From Candidatus Petromonas tenebris (GTDB lineage Bacteria; Bacillota; Clostridia; Peptostreptococcales; Caminicellaceae): a DNA stretch of 64,000 nucleotides. The stretch is taken from NCBI GenBank assembly GCA_014236755.1, contig JACCKY010000019.1, positions 1-64,000 on the forward strand, given 5' to 3'. The notes under the pieces were generated by a model that saw nothing but the letters and a program-made list of their open reading frames with translations, ran no database searches and was not told where the DNA came from. Position numbers and translations under genes: made by a program. Positions 17,452 through 26,597 of this stretch are shown here, piece by piece (positions within the stretch are counted from its first letter, which is position 1; each line of letters starts with the position of its first letter).

Positions 17452-17985
17452 ATGTATAAAATATTAAGTATCATATCAATAGGTTCTATTCCATTTATTA
17501 TAACTGTAATACTTGTTCATGGTTACATTAAGGGAGTTAAGCTATACGATGCTTTCGTAGAGGGTGCAGGAGAAGGATTTAAAACCTCTGTAAAAATAAT
17601 GCCCTATTTAATTGCCATATTTCTTGGAATAGGAATTTTTAAAGAGTCAGGTGCTCTAGAGCTTTTTTCAAAGGTTTTTGCAACTCCCGGAAGACTGATT
17701 GGTTTACCACAGGAGTTAATACCCCTTGCTATTTTAAAGCCCATATCGGGAAGCGGTTCCCTTGCTATGGTTAAGGAATTGGTATATACCTACGGACCCG
17801 ATACTTTCACAGGGAGGCTGGCATCAACAATGATGGGATCGACAGAAACTATATTTTATACAATGGCATTGTATTTTGGAACCATAGGAGTAAAAAAATC
17901 AAAGCATACACTTCTCTGTGCATTGATATCTCATTTAGCAGGGATAATTGCAGCGATTATGGTGTGCAAAATAGTATTTAATTAG
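17452..17985 (+). CDS. spmB: Spore maturation protein B
   Basis: A 177-residue membrane protein, partner of SpmA. The stretch KPISGSGSLAMVKELVYTYGPD and MGSTETIFYT are typical of SpmB. About five membrane segments. ATG at 17452 follows GAAAGGAAG at the end of spmA; the longer upstream reading overlaps spmA without a ribosome binding site. Confidence 0.93.
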   Translation: MYKILSIISIGSIPFIITVILVHGYIKGVKLYDAFVEGAGEGFKTSVKIMPYLIAIFLGIGIFKESGALELFSKVFATPGRLIGLPQELIPLAILKPISGSGSLAMVKELVYTYGPDTFTGRLASTMMGSTETIFYTMALYFGTIGVKKSKHTLLCALISHLAGIIAAIMVCKIVFN

Positions 17986-18047
17986 AGGAAATTGTAGCAC
18001 ATGCCAAAATTAATTTGTGAAATCATTTGATTATATTTTAAAGAAAC

Positions 18048-18076
18048 TTGACAAAACATGCATATTTTTATATATT
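18048..18076 (+). promoter_or_regulatory. Sigma-A-type promoter of metG leader
   Basis: TTGACA (18048-18053), exactly 17 bp, then TATATT (18071-18076). It lies just upstream of the T-box leader, as expected. Confidence 0.75.
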
Positions 18077-18109
18077 TTATACTATAATAATATATTATCA
18101 ATAAATGTA

Positions 18110-18370
18110 TTTAAAGGTTATGATGGGAAGAGTAGGTATGTTGTCTTAGTTTCAGAGAACCGGGAAAGGTGAAAGCCGGTACTGAGACATATGCTGAAGA
18201 TGGCCCCTGAACTGTCTGTCTGAAACTTTAGTAGGCCAGGCCGGATTTGCATCCGTTATAAATGCAAGGTGATTACATGTCACTTAGTGAGTTCATTATG
18301 GCGACATAATGATGAAGTAGGGTGGTAACGCGAGACAAGCCTCGTCCCTTTTAGGGGATGAGGTTTTTTG
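18110..18370 (+). promoter_or_regulatory. T-box riboswitch (methionine) upstream of metG
   Basis: An RNA leader sensing uncharged tRNA(Met). Seen: a stem-I region ending in GAAGATGGCCCCTGAAC with a candidate AUG specifier at 18200-18202; the T-box sequence AGGGTGGTAACGCG (18319-18332); and a terminator CCTCGTCCC / GGGATGAGG plus T run (18340-18368). Uncharged tRNA would pair with the T-box and block the terminator, raising metG expression. Unusually, a family B repeat lies between this terminator and metG. Confidence 0.92.
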
Positions 18371-18420
18371 TATTGAAATAGAAAGAAGGATAATTAAAAA
18401 AATTAAACTAAATACAAACT

Positions 18421-18604
18421 TAAACTAACTCGCCTCGCTAGTTCCTTATAGATATCCTTCAATAATCCTCTTCAGGCTCCGTAGAAGAGCTGTTTTAATA
18501 GAAAAGATTTAGAGGTAAAAATAGCTCTTCAAAGTCGCTTCGGAGGAAACATTGAAGGATATTTAAAGCTATACTGTTAGAGTAACTAGCACAAGAGATT
18601 AAAT
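18421..18604 (+). repeat. Family B palindromic repeat, long form (B1)
   Basis: About 180 bp with imperfect inverted arms: one contains GATATCCTTCAATAATCCTC, the other GAGGAAACATTGAAGGATAT. It is nearly identical to the reverse complement of 37974-38155. It lies in the transcribed leader between the T-box terminator and the metG start. Confidence 0.85.
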
Positions 18605-18620
18605 TAGAGGAGGAATGAAA

Positions 18621-20579
18621 ATGAGTAAAGGAAGATTTTATATTACGACCCCTATATATTATCCAAGCTCAAAGCTTCATATAGGGCACACCTATACTAC
18701 TGTAGCAGCAGATGCAATGGCCAGGTTTAAGAGGCTTACAGGGTACGATGTCAAGTTCTTGACTGGAACTGATGAGCATGGTCAGAAGATTGAAGAAGTG
18801 GCAAAGGAGCATGGAGTATCTCCAAAGGAATATGTTGATAAGATAGTAGACGGAATTAAAAAACTTTGGGAAACTATGGAGATTTCCTATGACATCTTTA
18901 TCAGAACTACCGATGAATATCATGAAAGAAGAATACAACAGATTTTCCAAAAACTTTATGAAAAGGGAGATATATATAAAAGCCACTACGAAGGTTGGTA
19001 TTGTACACCTTGTGAATCCTTCTGGACGGAGACACAGTTAAAGGATGGAAAGTGTCCTGATTGCGGTAGGGATGTGGAACTTACTCAAGAAGAGGCATAC
19101 TTCTTTAAACTTTCCAAATATCAAGATAGATTAATAAAGCTTTTTGAAGAAAACCCTGAATTTTTGCTTCCTGAATCAAGAAAAAATGAAATGATAAGCA
19201 ACTTTTTAAAGCCTGGGCTTGAAGATCTATGCGTGTCTAGGACATCCTTCGACTGGGGAATAAAGGTCCCCTTCGATGAAAAACATATTATATACGTATG
19301 GTTTGATGCCGTATGCAACTATATAACAGCATTAGGATATCCGGAAATACAGGAAGAAGATTATAAGAAGTTCTGGCCTGCAGATGTACAGCTGGTAGGT
19401 AAGGAGATAGTAAGATTCCATACTATAATTTGGCCTGCAATACTTATGGCCCTTGATATTCCCATACCTAAAAAAGTATTCGGACACGGATGGATACTGC
19501 TTGAAGGCGGCAAGATGTCGAAATCAAAGGGTAATGTGGTAGATCCTGTAGTACTTGTAGAAAGATATGGAGTAGATGCCCTTAAATACTTCTTACTTCG
19601 TGAGTACTCCTTTGGACAGGATGGACTATTTACAAATGAAGTGTTGCTAAACAGGATAAATTCAGACTTGGCAAATGACCTTGGAAACCTAGTGAGTAGA
19701 ACAATAGCAATGATAGAAAAATATAACGGAGGAATAATACCTAAGCCAAAAACCAAGGGTGAGTATGATGAAGACCTTGAAAATTTAGCAACTTCTGTTT
19801 GGTCTAAAGTAGAAGAAAGAATGAACAAACTAAATTACAGCGGTGCTTTAGAGGAGATATGGAAGCTTGTTGGAAGGACAAATAAATATATAGATGAGAC
19901 CACTCCTTGGATTTTAGCTAAGGATGATGAAAATAAAGACAGACTTGATACAGTTCTTTATAACCTTGCTGAATCTATAAGAATCATATCAGTACTTATC
20001 CGGCCCTTTATGGATAAGACGGCAAGAAAGATATGGGTGCAGCTTGGCATAGATGAAGGTCAGGGCACAGGCTGGGAGGATATTATGGAGTTTGGAAAGC
20101 TTGAGTCCGGAATTAAAGTACACAAACAGCCTCCTTTATTCCCTCGTATTGATGTGCAAAAGGAACTGAAAGAGCTTGCTGGCAATAACAAAAATACTGA
20201 AAAAAATGAATCTAAAAACCAAAAGAAAGAAAATAAGAAGTCTAAGAAAAAGAAAGAAAAAGATCAGATATCAATTGACGATTTTGCAAAGATTGACTTA
20301 AAGGTTGCAGAGGTTATAGAGGCTAAAGAGCATCCTAATGCAGATAAGCTATTGGTGCTGCAGCTTAAGGTTGGAGATGAGACAAGGCAGGTAGTATCAG
20401 GTATAGCTGAGCATTATAAACCACAAGAATTAGTAGGTCAAAAGCTGATACTTGTAGCCAATTTAAAACCTGTAAAACTTAGAGGGATAGAATCACAAGG
20501 AATGATTTTAGCGGCAAGCACTAAGGATAAGCTTACACTAGTTACAGCAGATATTGAAAGTGGAACTACAGTGAGTTAA
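18621..20579 (+). CDS. metG: Methionyl-tRNA synthetase
   Basis: A 652-residue class I synthetase that charges tRNA(Met). It has the HIGH signature (KLHIGHTY, near residue 20), the zinc-binding CTPC...CPDC set (about residues 128-150) and KMSKSKG (about residues 296-302). A lysine-rich linker near residue 545 leads to a C-terminal tRNA-binding EMAP-like domain (IDLKVAEVIEAKEHPNADKL). ATG at 18621 is well spaced from AGAGGAGG; ATG at 18615 is too close. Controlled by the T-box. Confidence 0.97.
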   Translation: MSKGRFYITTPIYYPSSKLHIGHTYTTVAADAMARFKRLTGYDVKFLTGTDEHGQKIEEVAKEHGVSPKEYVDKIVDGIKKLWETMEISYDIFIRTTDEYHERRIQQIFQKLYEKGDIYKSHYEGWYCTPCESFWTETQLKDGKCPDCGRDVELTQEEAYFFKLSKYQDRLIKLFEENPEFLLPESRKNEMISNFLKPGLEDLCVSRTSFDWGIKVPFDEKHIIYVWFDAVCNYITALGYPEIQEEDYKKFWPADVQLVGKEIVRFHTIIWPAILMALDIPIPKKVFGHGWILLEGGKMSKSKGNVVDPVVLVERYGVDALKYFLLREYSFGQDGLFTNEVLLNRINSDLANDLGNLVSRTIAMIEKYNGGIIPKPKTKGEYDEDLENLATSVWSKVEERMNKLNYSGALEEIWKLVGRTNKYIDETTPWILAKDDENKDRLDTVLYNLAESIRIISVLIRPFMDKTARKIWVQLGIDEGQGTGWEDIMEFGKLESGIKVHKQPPLFPRIDVQKELKELAGNNKNTEKNESKNQKKENKKSKKKKEKDQISIDDFAKIDLKVAEVIEAKEHPNADKLLVLQLKVGDETRQVVSGIAEHYKPQELVGQKLILVANLKPVKLRGIESQGMILAASTKDKLTLVTADIESGTTVS

Positions 20580-20580
20580 T

Positions 20581-20618
20581 ATATGGCTAGCAGCAGTAGC
20601 TGCTGGCTATAATTTTTA
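20581..20618 (+). terminator. metG terminator
   Basis: GGCTAGCAGCAG / CTGCTGGCTAT hairpin followed by AATTTTT right after the metG stop. Confidence 0.85.
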
Positions 20619-20629
20619 ATAACAGGAGA

Positions 20630-20850
20630 GATAGGTGACGGGTAACGGGTGACTGGAAAGAACCAAAAGATTGACCTAAACTCAGCATCTAACGCCCAAT
20701 GCCTAGCGCCTAACACCCAGTACCTAGTGTCCAAAGGCCTGACCCTAGCCGAGTAGCGAAAAGCGAATAATTAGACTCTAAAGATTGGCCTGAATTTGCT
20801 AAGAGTCAAGAGCTAACAAATACTTCGCCAGACGCATTTATTCTTGTATA
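20630..20850 (+). repeat. Family C mosaic repeat (C2)
   Basis: Holds GGTGACGGGTAACGGGTGAC, GAAAGAACC, CTAACGCCCAATGCCTAGC-like words, AAGAGCTAACAAA and a degenerate end hairpin (TTCGCCAGACGCA). It fills the metG-tatD gap and has no coding potential. Same word order as C7 and C8. Confidence 0.7.
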
Positions 20851-20892
20851 GGCATTAAATGATTTGATATATTAAACATAGGAGGGATATAT

Positions 20893-21660
20893 ATGTTGTT
20901 TGATTCCCATGCCCATTTAGATGCTAGGAGATTTGATAAAGATAGGGATGAAGTTATAAAAAGAGCCAAGGAAAATGGCATATCATATATAATGAATCCT
21001 GGAGCCGATTTTGAAAGCTCAGTAAAGTCGATAGAACTTGCAGATAAATATGATATGATTTATGCAGCGGTGGGAGTTCATCCCCATGAAGCGAAAACTA
21101 TGGATGATATGATGCTTGAGCTTTTGAAAGGGATGACTAAAAAGCCAAAGGTTATGGCAATTGGAGAAATCGGATTGGATTATCACTATGATCATTCACC
21201 TAGGGAGATTCAGAGGGAGTGGTTCAGAAAACAAATTAGACTTGCTAAAGAAGTGAATCTACCTATTATTATTCATGATAGGGAAGCAAATCAGGATGTG
21301 ATGAATATACTAAAAGAGGAAAAGGCCTTTGATACGGGGGTTTTAATGCACTGCTATTCTGGAAGCGCAGAGCTGGCAAAACAATATGTAAAGCTGGGAG
21401 CCTATATTTCCATTGCAGGGCCTGTTACATTTAAAAATGCCAGAAAGACCGTAGAGGTTGTTAAAACTGTGCCTATAGATCACCTAATGATAGAAACCGA
21501 TTCACCTTATTTAACTCCTGTTCCCCATAGGGGCAAAAGGAACGAGTCAGGTTATGTTAGATTTGTAGCCGAAAAGATAGCAGAGATAAAGGATATGTCC
21601 TTTGAAGAAGTAGCACGGCAAACTACGGAAAATGCTAAAAAGTATTTTGGAATAGAATAA
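20893..21660 (+). CDS. TatD-family metal-dependent hydrolase (YabD)
   Basis: A 255-residue TIM-barrel hydrolase. Metal ligands are visible: DSHAHLD (H6, H8), GEIGLDY, IIIHDREA, LMHCYSG and ETDSPYL. Members have 3'-5' DNase/RNase or D-aminoacyl-tRNA deacylase activity. AGGAGGG precedes the ATG. Position after metG matches Bacillus metS-yabD. Confidence 0.93.
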   Translation: MLFDSHAHLDARRFDKDRDEVIKRAKENGISYIMNPGADFESSVKSIELADKYDMIYAAVGVHPHEAKTMDDMMLELLKGMTKKPKVMAIGEIGLDYHYDHSPREIQREWFRKQIRLAKEVNLPIIIHDREANQDVMNILKEEKAFDTGVLMHCYSGSAELAKQYVKLGAYISIAGPVTFKNARKTVEVVKTVPIDHLMIETDSPYLTPVPHRGKRNESGYVRFVAEKIAEIKDMSFEEVARQTTENAKKYFGIE

Positions 21661-21769
21661 GTCGAAAAAAGAAAATTTCCCGGGAAATATGTTAAAATCT
21701 GTTGCTTAACTTTTATAGGAGAAAGGTTCCTTGGTTGTCGGTTGATGGTTATAAATAATAGGAAACTAC

Positions 21770-21950
21770 AGCAAAAAATTGCAGTCATAAAGCAAAGTAA
21801 ATTCAAGGGATGCAAAAAATTACAAACTTTTACCAGTTAAATATTAAAAAGGCTAACAGCTAACTGCTGACCGCTCATGGCAAAAAGGTGACAACTACGA
21901 ACTATTAACTACGAACCAACAAATGCGTCGAAGACGCCTTTGTTCATAAG
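21770..21950 (+). repeat. Family C mosaic repeat (C3)
   Basis: The first half (AAAGTAAATTCAAGGGATGC, TTACAAACTTTTACCAGTTA, GACCGCTCATGGCAAAAAGG) is almost identical to 56810-56920. It continues with CAACTACGAACTATTAACTA and ends in the hairpin GCGTC gaa GACGC. The remaining 280 bp up to yabE hold a candidate promoter and a hairpin only. Confidence 0.8.
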
Positions 21951-22080
21951 TCATTCTCTTTTCTTTTTACCTCTATATTTTTAAATTACAAGCTGTTTAC
22001 ATGTAACCAATATATGTCCTGCTGAATACTATATAAGTATTGTGTCAATAATAGCATAATAAAAATTACCATTAATATAA

Positions 22081-22107
22081 TTGACATAGGGGTTTTTTTA
22101 GTATAGA
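22081..22107 (+). promoter_or_regulatory. Candidate promoter of yabE
   Basis: TTGACA at 22081-22086 with TATAGA at 22102-22107 (15-bp spacing, shorter than ideal; TAGACT gives 17). Located about 120 bp before yabE. Confidence 0.4.
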
Positions 22108-22138
22108 CTAATGTCGATTAAATTAAATCTTACTTACA

Positions 22139-22166
22139 GAACCCCCACTAATTATATGTGGGGGTT
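22139..22166 (+). promoter_or_regulatory. C/G-rich hairpin in yabE leader
   Basis: AACCCCCAC / GTGGGGGTT, a 9-bp perfect stem between the candidate promoter and yabE. No T tract follows, so it may be a leader structure or a weak attenuator. In Bacillus, yabE is under antisense/ECF control, which this could parallel; that is inference. Confidence 0.55.
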
Positions 22167-22229
22167 AAGTTTAAGTGAAACCTTGAAATATAGATTCATG
22201 AGGTCTAATGTTCATAAGGAGGAATAAAA

Positions 22230-23267
22230 ATGAAGCAGTTTTTTAAGCTGCAAAAAATATTTAAGGACAAAAGAATGATCTTGGTAATTGTTATTTTGCT
22301 ATTGCTAGGAGCTTTATCCATTGAAACAGTATTTAGCAAGGAGATAAGGATAAGGGATAGAGGAAAGGAAATAACAATTACTACGATATCTTTTAGTGTG
22401 GATAGTGCGTTGGAAAAAGCGGGAGTTAAACTGGAAAAATACGATAGACTAAATATAGATAAAGATGCACCTCTTGAAGATGGAATGGTAATAGAAGTAA
22501 AAAGGGCTTTTCCTGTAACAATTAATGTAGATGGAGAAAAACTTAACGTATCGACTGTAAATAACAGGGTAAAGGACATATTAGATCAGTATAATATAAA
22601 ATTAAATGAAAAGGACAGAACCGAGCCTAAACTAGACGAAGAAATTGCAGCAAATGGCACTATAAATGTTATTAGAGTCAGGGAAGAAATAACAAAGGAA
22701 GAGATAGAGATTCCATATAAAGCTGTTATAAAATTTAATGATGAAATGGCTGCCGACAAGGTTAAAAAGGTGAAAGAAGGAGAGAAGGGAAAAAAGGAAG
22801 TAGAATATAAGGTAGTTTATGAAAATAATGTAGAGGTATCTAGAGAAGTTTTAAAAGAAACGATACTAAAAAAGCCAGTAGATGAAGTTGTTGAAAAGGG
22901 AGCAGAAAATTATCTGGTAGCTTCCAGAGGAAAAGTGGTAAGATATAAAAAGGCCCTCATAATGAGTTCGACGGCCTATGACCTTTCCTATGAAAGCTGC
23001 GGAAAAACTCCTGATCATCCTGAATATGGAATAACATACAGCGGAACAAGGGTAAGACCCGGAGTAGTTGCCGTTGACCCGAAGGTAATCCCTTTAGGAT
23101 CAAAGCTATATATAGAATCTTTAGACGGAACCAAGGACTATGGCTTTGCATCTGCTGAAGATACGGGAAGTGCAATAAAGGGTAATAAAATAGACCTTTA
23201 TATGGAAAACCGTAAGGATGCTTTAAGATACGGTCGAAGGAAGGTTAAGGTCTACATATTAGAATAG
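22230..23267 (+). CDS. yabE: YabE-like cell-wall protein: DUF348 repeats, G5 domain, 3D domain
   Basis: A 345-residue exported protein. An N-terminal membrane anchor/signal (about residues 16-37) is followed by two DUF348 repeats, a G5-like domain (about residues 150-230) and a C-terminal 3D domain with aspartates in AVDPKVIPLGS, AEDTGSAIKG and IDLYM. The 3D domain is shared with lytic transglycosylase/Rpf-like (Sps) proteins, so a role in peptidoglycan remodelling is likely. TAAGGAGG precedes ATG. Followed by rnmV and rsmA as in Bacillus. Confidence 0.92.
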   Translation: MKQFFKLQKIFKDKRMILVIVILLLLGALSIETVFSKEIRIRDRGKEITITTISFSVDSALEKAGVKLEKYDRLNIDKDAPLEDGMVIEVKRAFPVTINVDGEKLNVSTVNNRVKDILDQYNIKLNEKDRTEPKLDEEIAANGTINVIRVREEITKEEIEIPYKAVIKFNDEMAADKVKKVKEGEKGKKEVEYKVVYENNVEVSREVLKETILKKPVDEVVEKGAENYLVASRGKVVRYKKALIMSSTAYDLSYESCGKTPDHPEYGITYSGTRVRPGVVAVDPKVIPLGSKLYIESLDGTKDYGFASAEDTGSAIKGNKIDLYMENRKDALRYGRRKVKVYILE

Positions 23268-23284
23268 AGGAAGAGGTAATGATT

Positions 23285-23818
23285 ATGGTAGTTAAGGAAG
23301 TAATAGTTGTTGAAGGAAGAGATGATGCTGCTGCCGTTAAAAGGGCAGTTGATGCGGAAATAATTATTACCCATGGATTTGGAATAACTAAGGAGACAAT
23401 GAGGAGAATAGAATTTGCCCAAAGTAGAAAGGGTGTTATAATATTTACGGATCCCGATTTTGCTGGAGAAAAAATCAGGAATAAAATTTCATCCTCTATA
23501 AAGGGCTGTAAGCATGCTTTTTTACCTAGAGAAGAGGCTGTAAAGGACGATGATATTGGCATAGAAAATGCTTCTCCAGAAAGCATAAGAGATGCCTTAT
23601 CTAAGGTAAGAAGTCAGCCTGGCGTAAAGAATACAGTTTTTAGCAAAAGAGATCTGATTTTAAATGGTCTGAGCGGATCTCCAAACTCATCTGAAAGAAG
23701 AAGTGCTTTAGGGAAAATACTTGGAATAGGCTATGGTAACTCAAAGCAGTTTCTAAACCGACTAAACAATTATGGAATTACTAGACAGGAGTTTGAAGAG
23801 GCCTTGAAAAAACTATAG
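23285..23818 (+). CDS. rnmV: Ribonuclease M5
   Basis: A 177-residue Toprim-domain endonuclease that matures 5S rRNA. The EGRDD glutamate/aspartate motif near the N-terminus and FTDPDFAGEKIR supply the metal-binding acids. ATG at 23285 is spaced correctly from GAGGAAGAGG; ATG at 23279 is too close. It lies between yabE and rsmA, overlapping neither. Confidence 0.95.
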   Translation: MVVKEVIVVEGRDDAAAVKRAVDAEIIITHGFGITKETMRRIEFAQSRKGVIIFTDPDFAGEKIRNKISSSIKGCKHAFLPREEAVKDDDIGIENASPESIRDALSKVRSQPGVKNTVFSKRDLILNGLSGSPNSSERRSALGKILGIGYGNSKQFLNRLNNYGITRQEFEEALKKL

Positions 23819-23833
23819 AAAAGTAGGGATAGG

Positions 23834-24715
23834 ATGGATAAATTAGTATCTCCCAGGAGAACAAAGGAAATAATCGATAAATATGGATTTCGATTTTCCA
23901 AAAGCCTGGGACAAAACTTTTTAATAGATGAAAATATAATATATAAGATACTTGACGGTGCAGAGATAAGTGAAAATGATTTAGTATTGGAAGTGGGGCC
24001 GGGCATTGGTACCCTTACTCAATATCTAGGAGACAGGGCTAGGAAGGTATTGGCCATTGAAATAGACAAGACATTGATTCCCATATTAGGTGAAACTCTG
24101 TCAGAATATGAAAATATAGAGCTAGTGCATGGAGATGTATTAGAGATTGACCTAAATCAACTAATAAATGAAAAATTTGCAGGAGAAAAAGTTAAGGTTG
24201 TATCAAATCTTCCCTATTATGTGACAACTCCAATCATAATGAAGTTTTTGGAGGATGAGGTTCCCGTAACTGACATAGTTGTAATGGTGCAAAAAGAAGT
24301 AGCAGATCGACTTAAGGCTTCTCCTAACACAAAGGATTATGGGGCCCTTTCAGTAGCAGTTCAGTACTACTGTGAGCCTGAAATTATTACAAAGGTTCCA
24401 AGAGCGGTATTTATACCTCAGCCCAACGTAGAGTCTACTGTGATACGGCTTAAGGTTCTTGATAGACCGAGGGTAAACATAGATAATAGAAAGCTCTTTT
24501 TTAAGGTAGTAAAGGCCTCTTTTGCTAAAAGGAGAAAGACTCTGCTTAATTCCTTATCTATGGGTACCCTTGGATTAGATAAAAAGGATATTAAAGAGGC
24601 TCTAAGCCTTAGTGAAATAGATTCTAAAAGAAGAGGAGAAAGTTTAGCTATTGAGGAGTTTGCCCTTTTAGCAAATAACATAAATAAAATAATAAAGGAA
24701 AAACCTGAGTCTTAA
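23834..24715 (+). CDS. rsmA: 16S rRNA (adenine1518/1519-N6)-dimethyltransferase
   Basis: A 293-residue KsgA enzyme that dimethylates two adenines near the 3' end of 16S rRNA. Motifs: KSLGQNFLID, EVGPGIGTLT (SAM loop), NLPYYVTTPI (catalytic), and FIPQPNVESTV. It starts 15 nt after rnmV and ends with a terminator. Confidence 0.97.
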   Translation: MDKLVSPRRTKEIIDKYGFRFSKSLGQNFLIDENIIYKILDGAEISENDLVLEVGPGIGTLTQYLGDRARKVLAIEIDKTLIPILGETLSEYENIELVHGDVLEIDLNQLINEKFAGEKVKVVSNLPYYVTTPIIMKFLEDEVPVTDIVVMVQKEVADRLKASPNTKDYGALSVAVQYYCEPEIITKVPRAVFIPQPNVESTVIRLKVLDRPRVNIDNRKLFFKVVKASFAKRRKTLLNSLSMGTLGLDKKDIKEALSLSEIDSKRRGESLAIEEFALLANNINKIIKEKPES

Positions 24716-24732
24716 ATAAGATTCAGGTTTTT
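24700..24732 (+). terminator. rsmA terminator
   Basis: AAACCTGA / TTCAGGTTT hairpin plus a T run, overlapping the stop codon. Confidence 0.9.
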
Positions 24733-24806
24733 TCATTTAAAAGTGAACTATTTGAGAGAACAAACATATATTAGTATTAAATGGGTATTTTGAAAGGAGG
24801 CTAATA

Positions 24807-26369
24807 ATGTCTAGTAGTAGGAGGTACAAGAGGTATTTCATAATACTGGAGAATGAAGATACGGGATTTGAAAACAAAGAGAAAAAAATCCCTAAAGGAT
24901 ACGCTAAAATAGAGGTAAGAAGCGGTAAAGGAATGCTCAATGTTTACGTACAGGATCTAAAATTTTTTGAAGATGGAAAATATATTTATAGAAACTACCT
25001 GATAAGTACAAAGGGTAGAGAGAGTATCTGTGTGGATACGGGGCCCTTTGTAATAGATGAAAGAGGTAGAGGAGAGATCACAAAAAAACTTAACCCTGAA
25101 AATGTTGAAGAAAGTGGAAAAGCTATAGAAGATTTTAATGTAATAGCAGTAGTGGCAGAGCTTATAGAGGGTTCAGGAGAGAAGGATAAGGTTTTAGCTC
25201 CGTTGGTAGGATATATTGACAAGGAAAAGGTTGAATGGAAATCGGCATTTGATAAAAAAGAAGAAAATGTGAAAGTTGATGATGAAAAAGATCATGAAGA
25301 AGAAACAAGTGAAGAGGTAGAAGATGAAATAGAGTTAGATGAAGAATATAAAGAAAAGTATGAAAAAATTATTAAGGTGATAGAAGAGGGTTCTAATCAA
25401 CTTTACAAGGAAGAAAAGAAGGAAAATGAGAGTAAAGATGAAGAAAGTAAAAGTAAACAAAAAGCTGAGGATAATAGAGAGAAAGATGATGAGGTAGAAG
25501 ATGAAAAAGTGGAGGAATACACTGAAGAAAAGGAAGAAGAATGCTTAGCAACTGAATGTATAGACTCCCTGGAAAAAGATGAGAATCAACAGGAAAATTA
25601 TGAAACTCAGCATGAAAGTTACAAAGGAGATTATAGCCAAAATGAGTATGGAGAGTTTAAACCGAATATTGATGGAGTTTCTAAAGAAGAATATAGAGAA
25701 GAATATGGAAGAGAACATAAAGAAGAACATAATGGAGAGTATCACGAAGAATATGAAACAGAACATGAAGGGGAATTTAAAGAAAAGTATCAGGAAGAAG
25801 CTAATAGAAGACATGAAAAAGAAGTAAATCGTGATTTCAGAGGCTGTGGACGCAGAAGACACCACTTATATAAACAGCCATATGTCGGATATAATACATA
25901 TCCTGCAATGGTTTACAGAAACATAAGAGAGATGTTGAAGCGTTATGAGAGAATCAAGCCCTTTGAAAAGGGACCTGAAGACTGTTACTGGTGGAAAATG
26001 AACTATAATAAGCAAAACATGTATACAGGATTTTTACCATTTTTCGGATATATATTAAGTCTTTATCATTATAATCCATATATCAGTTATATGAATAATT
26101 GTACGAATTTAATGCATAAGTATGGACACTATATCTTTGGAATATGCTATGATAAGGATAGAGAACCTCGATACTATGTGTATGGTGTACCTGGAAGATA
26201 TTTATATAAAGAACAACCCTTTAGAGGTATGACAGGATTTGTATACTGGCATCCTATGGAGGATAAGAAGGCTGAAAAGGGTGATTATGGATATTGGCTG
26301 CTCTATATAGATATAAAGACAGGAAACGTTGTTTTTCCAATGAAACCTACAATTCCACCTATGTATTAG
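24807..26369 (+). CDS. Large acidic protein with conserved ends, unknown
   Basis: A 520-residue protein with three parts. Residues 1-145 form a globular domain (RYFIILENEDTG... GYAKIEVRSGKGML) that looks like a beta-rich carbohydrate- or ligand-binding fold. Residues 150-345 are extremely Glu/Lys/Asp-rich with HEEEY-type repeats and are surely disordered or coiled. Residues 350-520 are Tyr/Trp/Gly-rich, like spore coat or surface-binding domains. No signal peptide. GAAAGGAGG lies before ATG. A role in the spore envelope is possible (Tyr-rich end, position after the yabE-rsmA block where Bacillus has yabG/veg), but this is a guess. Confidence 0.75.
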   Translation: MSSSRRYKRYFIILENEDTGFENKEKKIPKGYAKIEVRSGKGMLNVYVQDLKFFEDGKYIYRNYLISTKGRESICVDTGPFVIDERGRGEITKKLNPENVEESGKAIEDFNVIAVVAELIEGSGEKDKVLAPLVGYIDKEKVEWKSAFDKKEENVKVDDEKDHEEETSEEVEDEIELDEEYKEKYEKIIKVIEEGSNQLYKEEKKENESKDEESKSKQKAEDNREKDDEVEDEKVEEYTEEKEEECLATECIDSLEKDENQQENYETQHESYKGDYSQNEYGEFKPNIDGVSKEEYREEYGREHKEEHNGEYHEEYETEHEGEFKEKYQEEANRRHEKEVNRDFRGCGRRRHHLYKQPYVGYNTYPAMVYRNIREMLKRYERIKPFEKGPEDCYWWKMNYNKQNMYTGFLPFFGYILSLYHYNPYISYMNNCTNLMHKYGHYIFGICYDKDREPRYYVYGVPGRYLYKEQPFRGMTGFVYWHPMEDKKAEKGDYGYWLLYIDIKTGNVVFPMKPTIPPMY

Positions 26370-26377
26370 ATGTATTA

Positions 26378-26402
26378 GAAAAAGGCGTCTTTGACGCCTT
26401 TT
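26378..26402 (+). terminator. Terminator of the acidic protein gene
   Basis: AAAAGGCGTC ttt GACGCCTTTT hairpin, the same GCGTC/GACGC word that ends the family C repeats. Confidence 0.85.
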
Positions 26403-26597
26403 AAGTTACATGTTCCATGTTGTAAGTTTTGAGGTTAATTCTTTTAGTATAAAGTTGCGGTTAAGATATTTGGGGCAAGAAGCAAAGGCACTTTTGTTTC
26501 AAAAAATTATAGGCGTCAAAGGGAGCAAATTCAAATGACGTGATAAATTTCAAACTTCTACCAGTTAGGTATTTGAAAAAGAGCTAATAGCAAAAAG

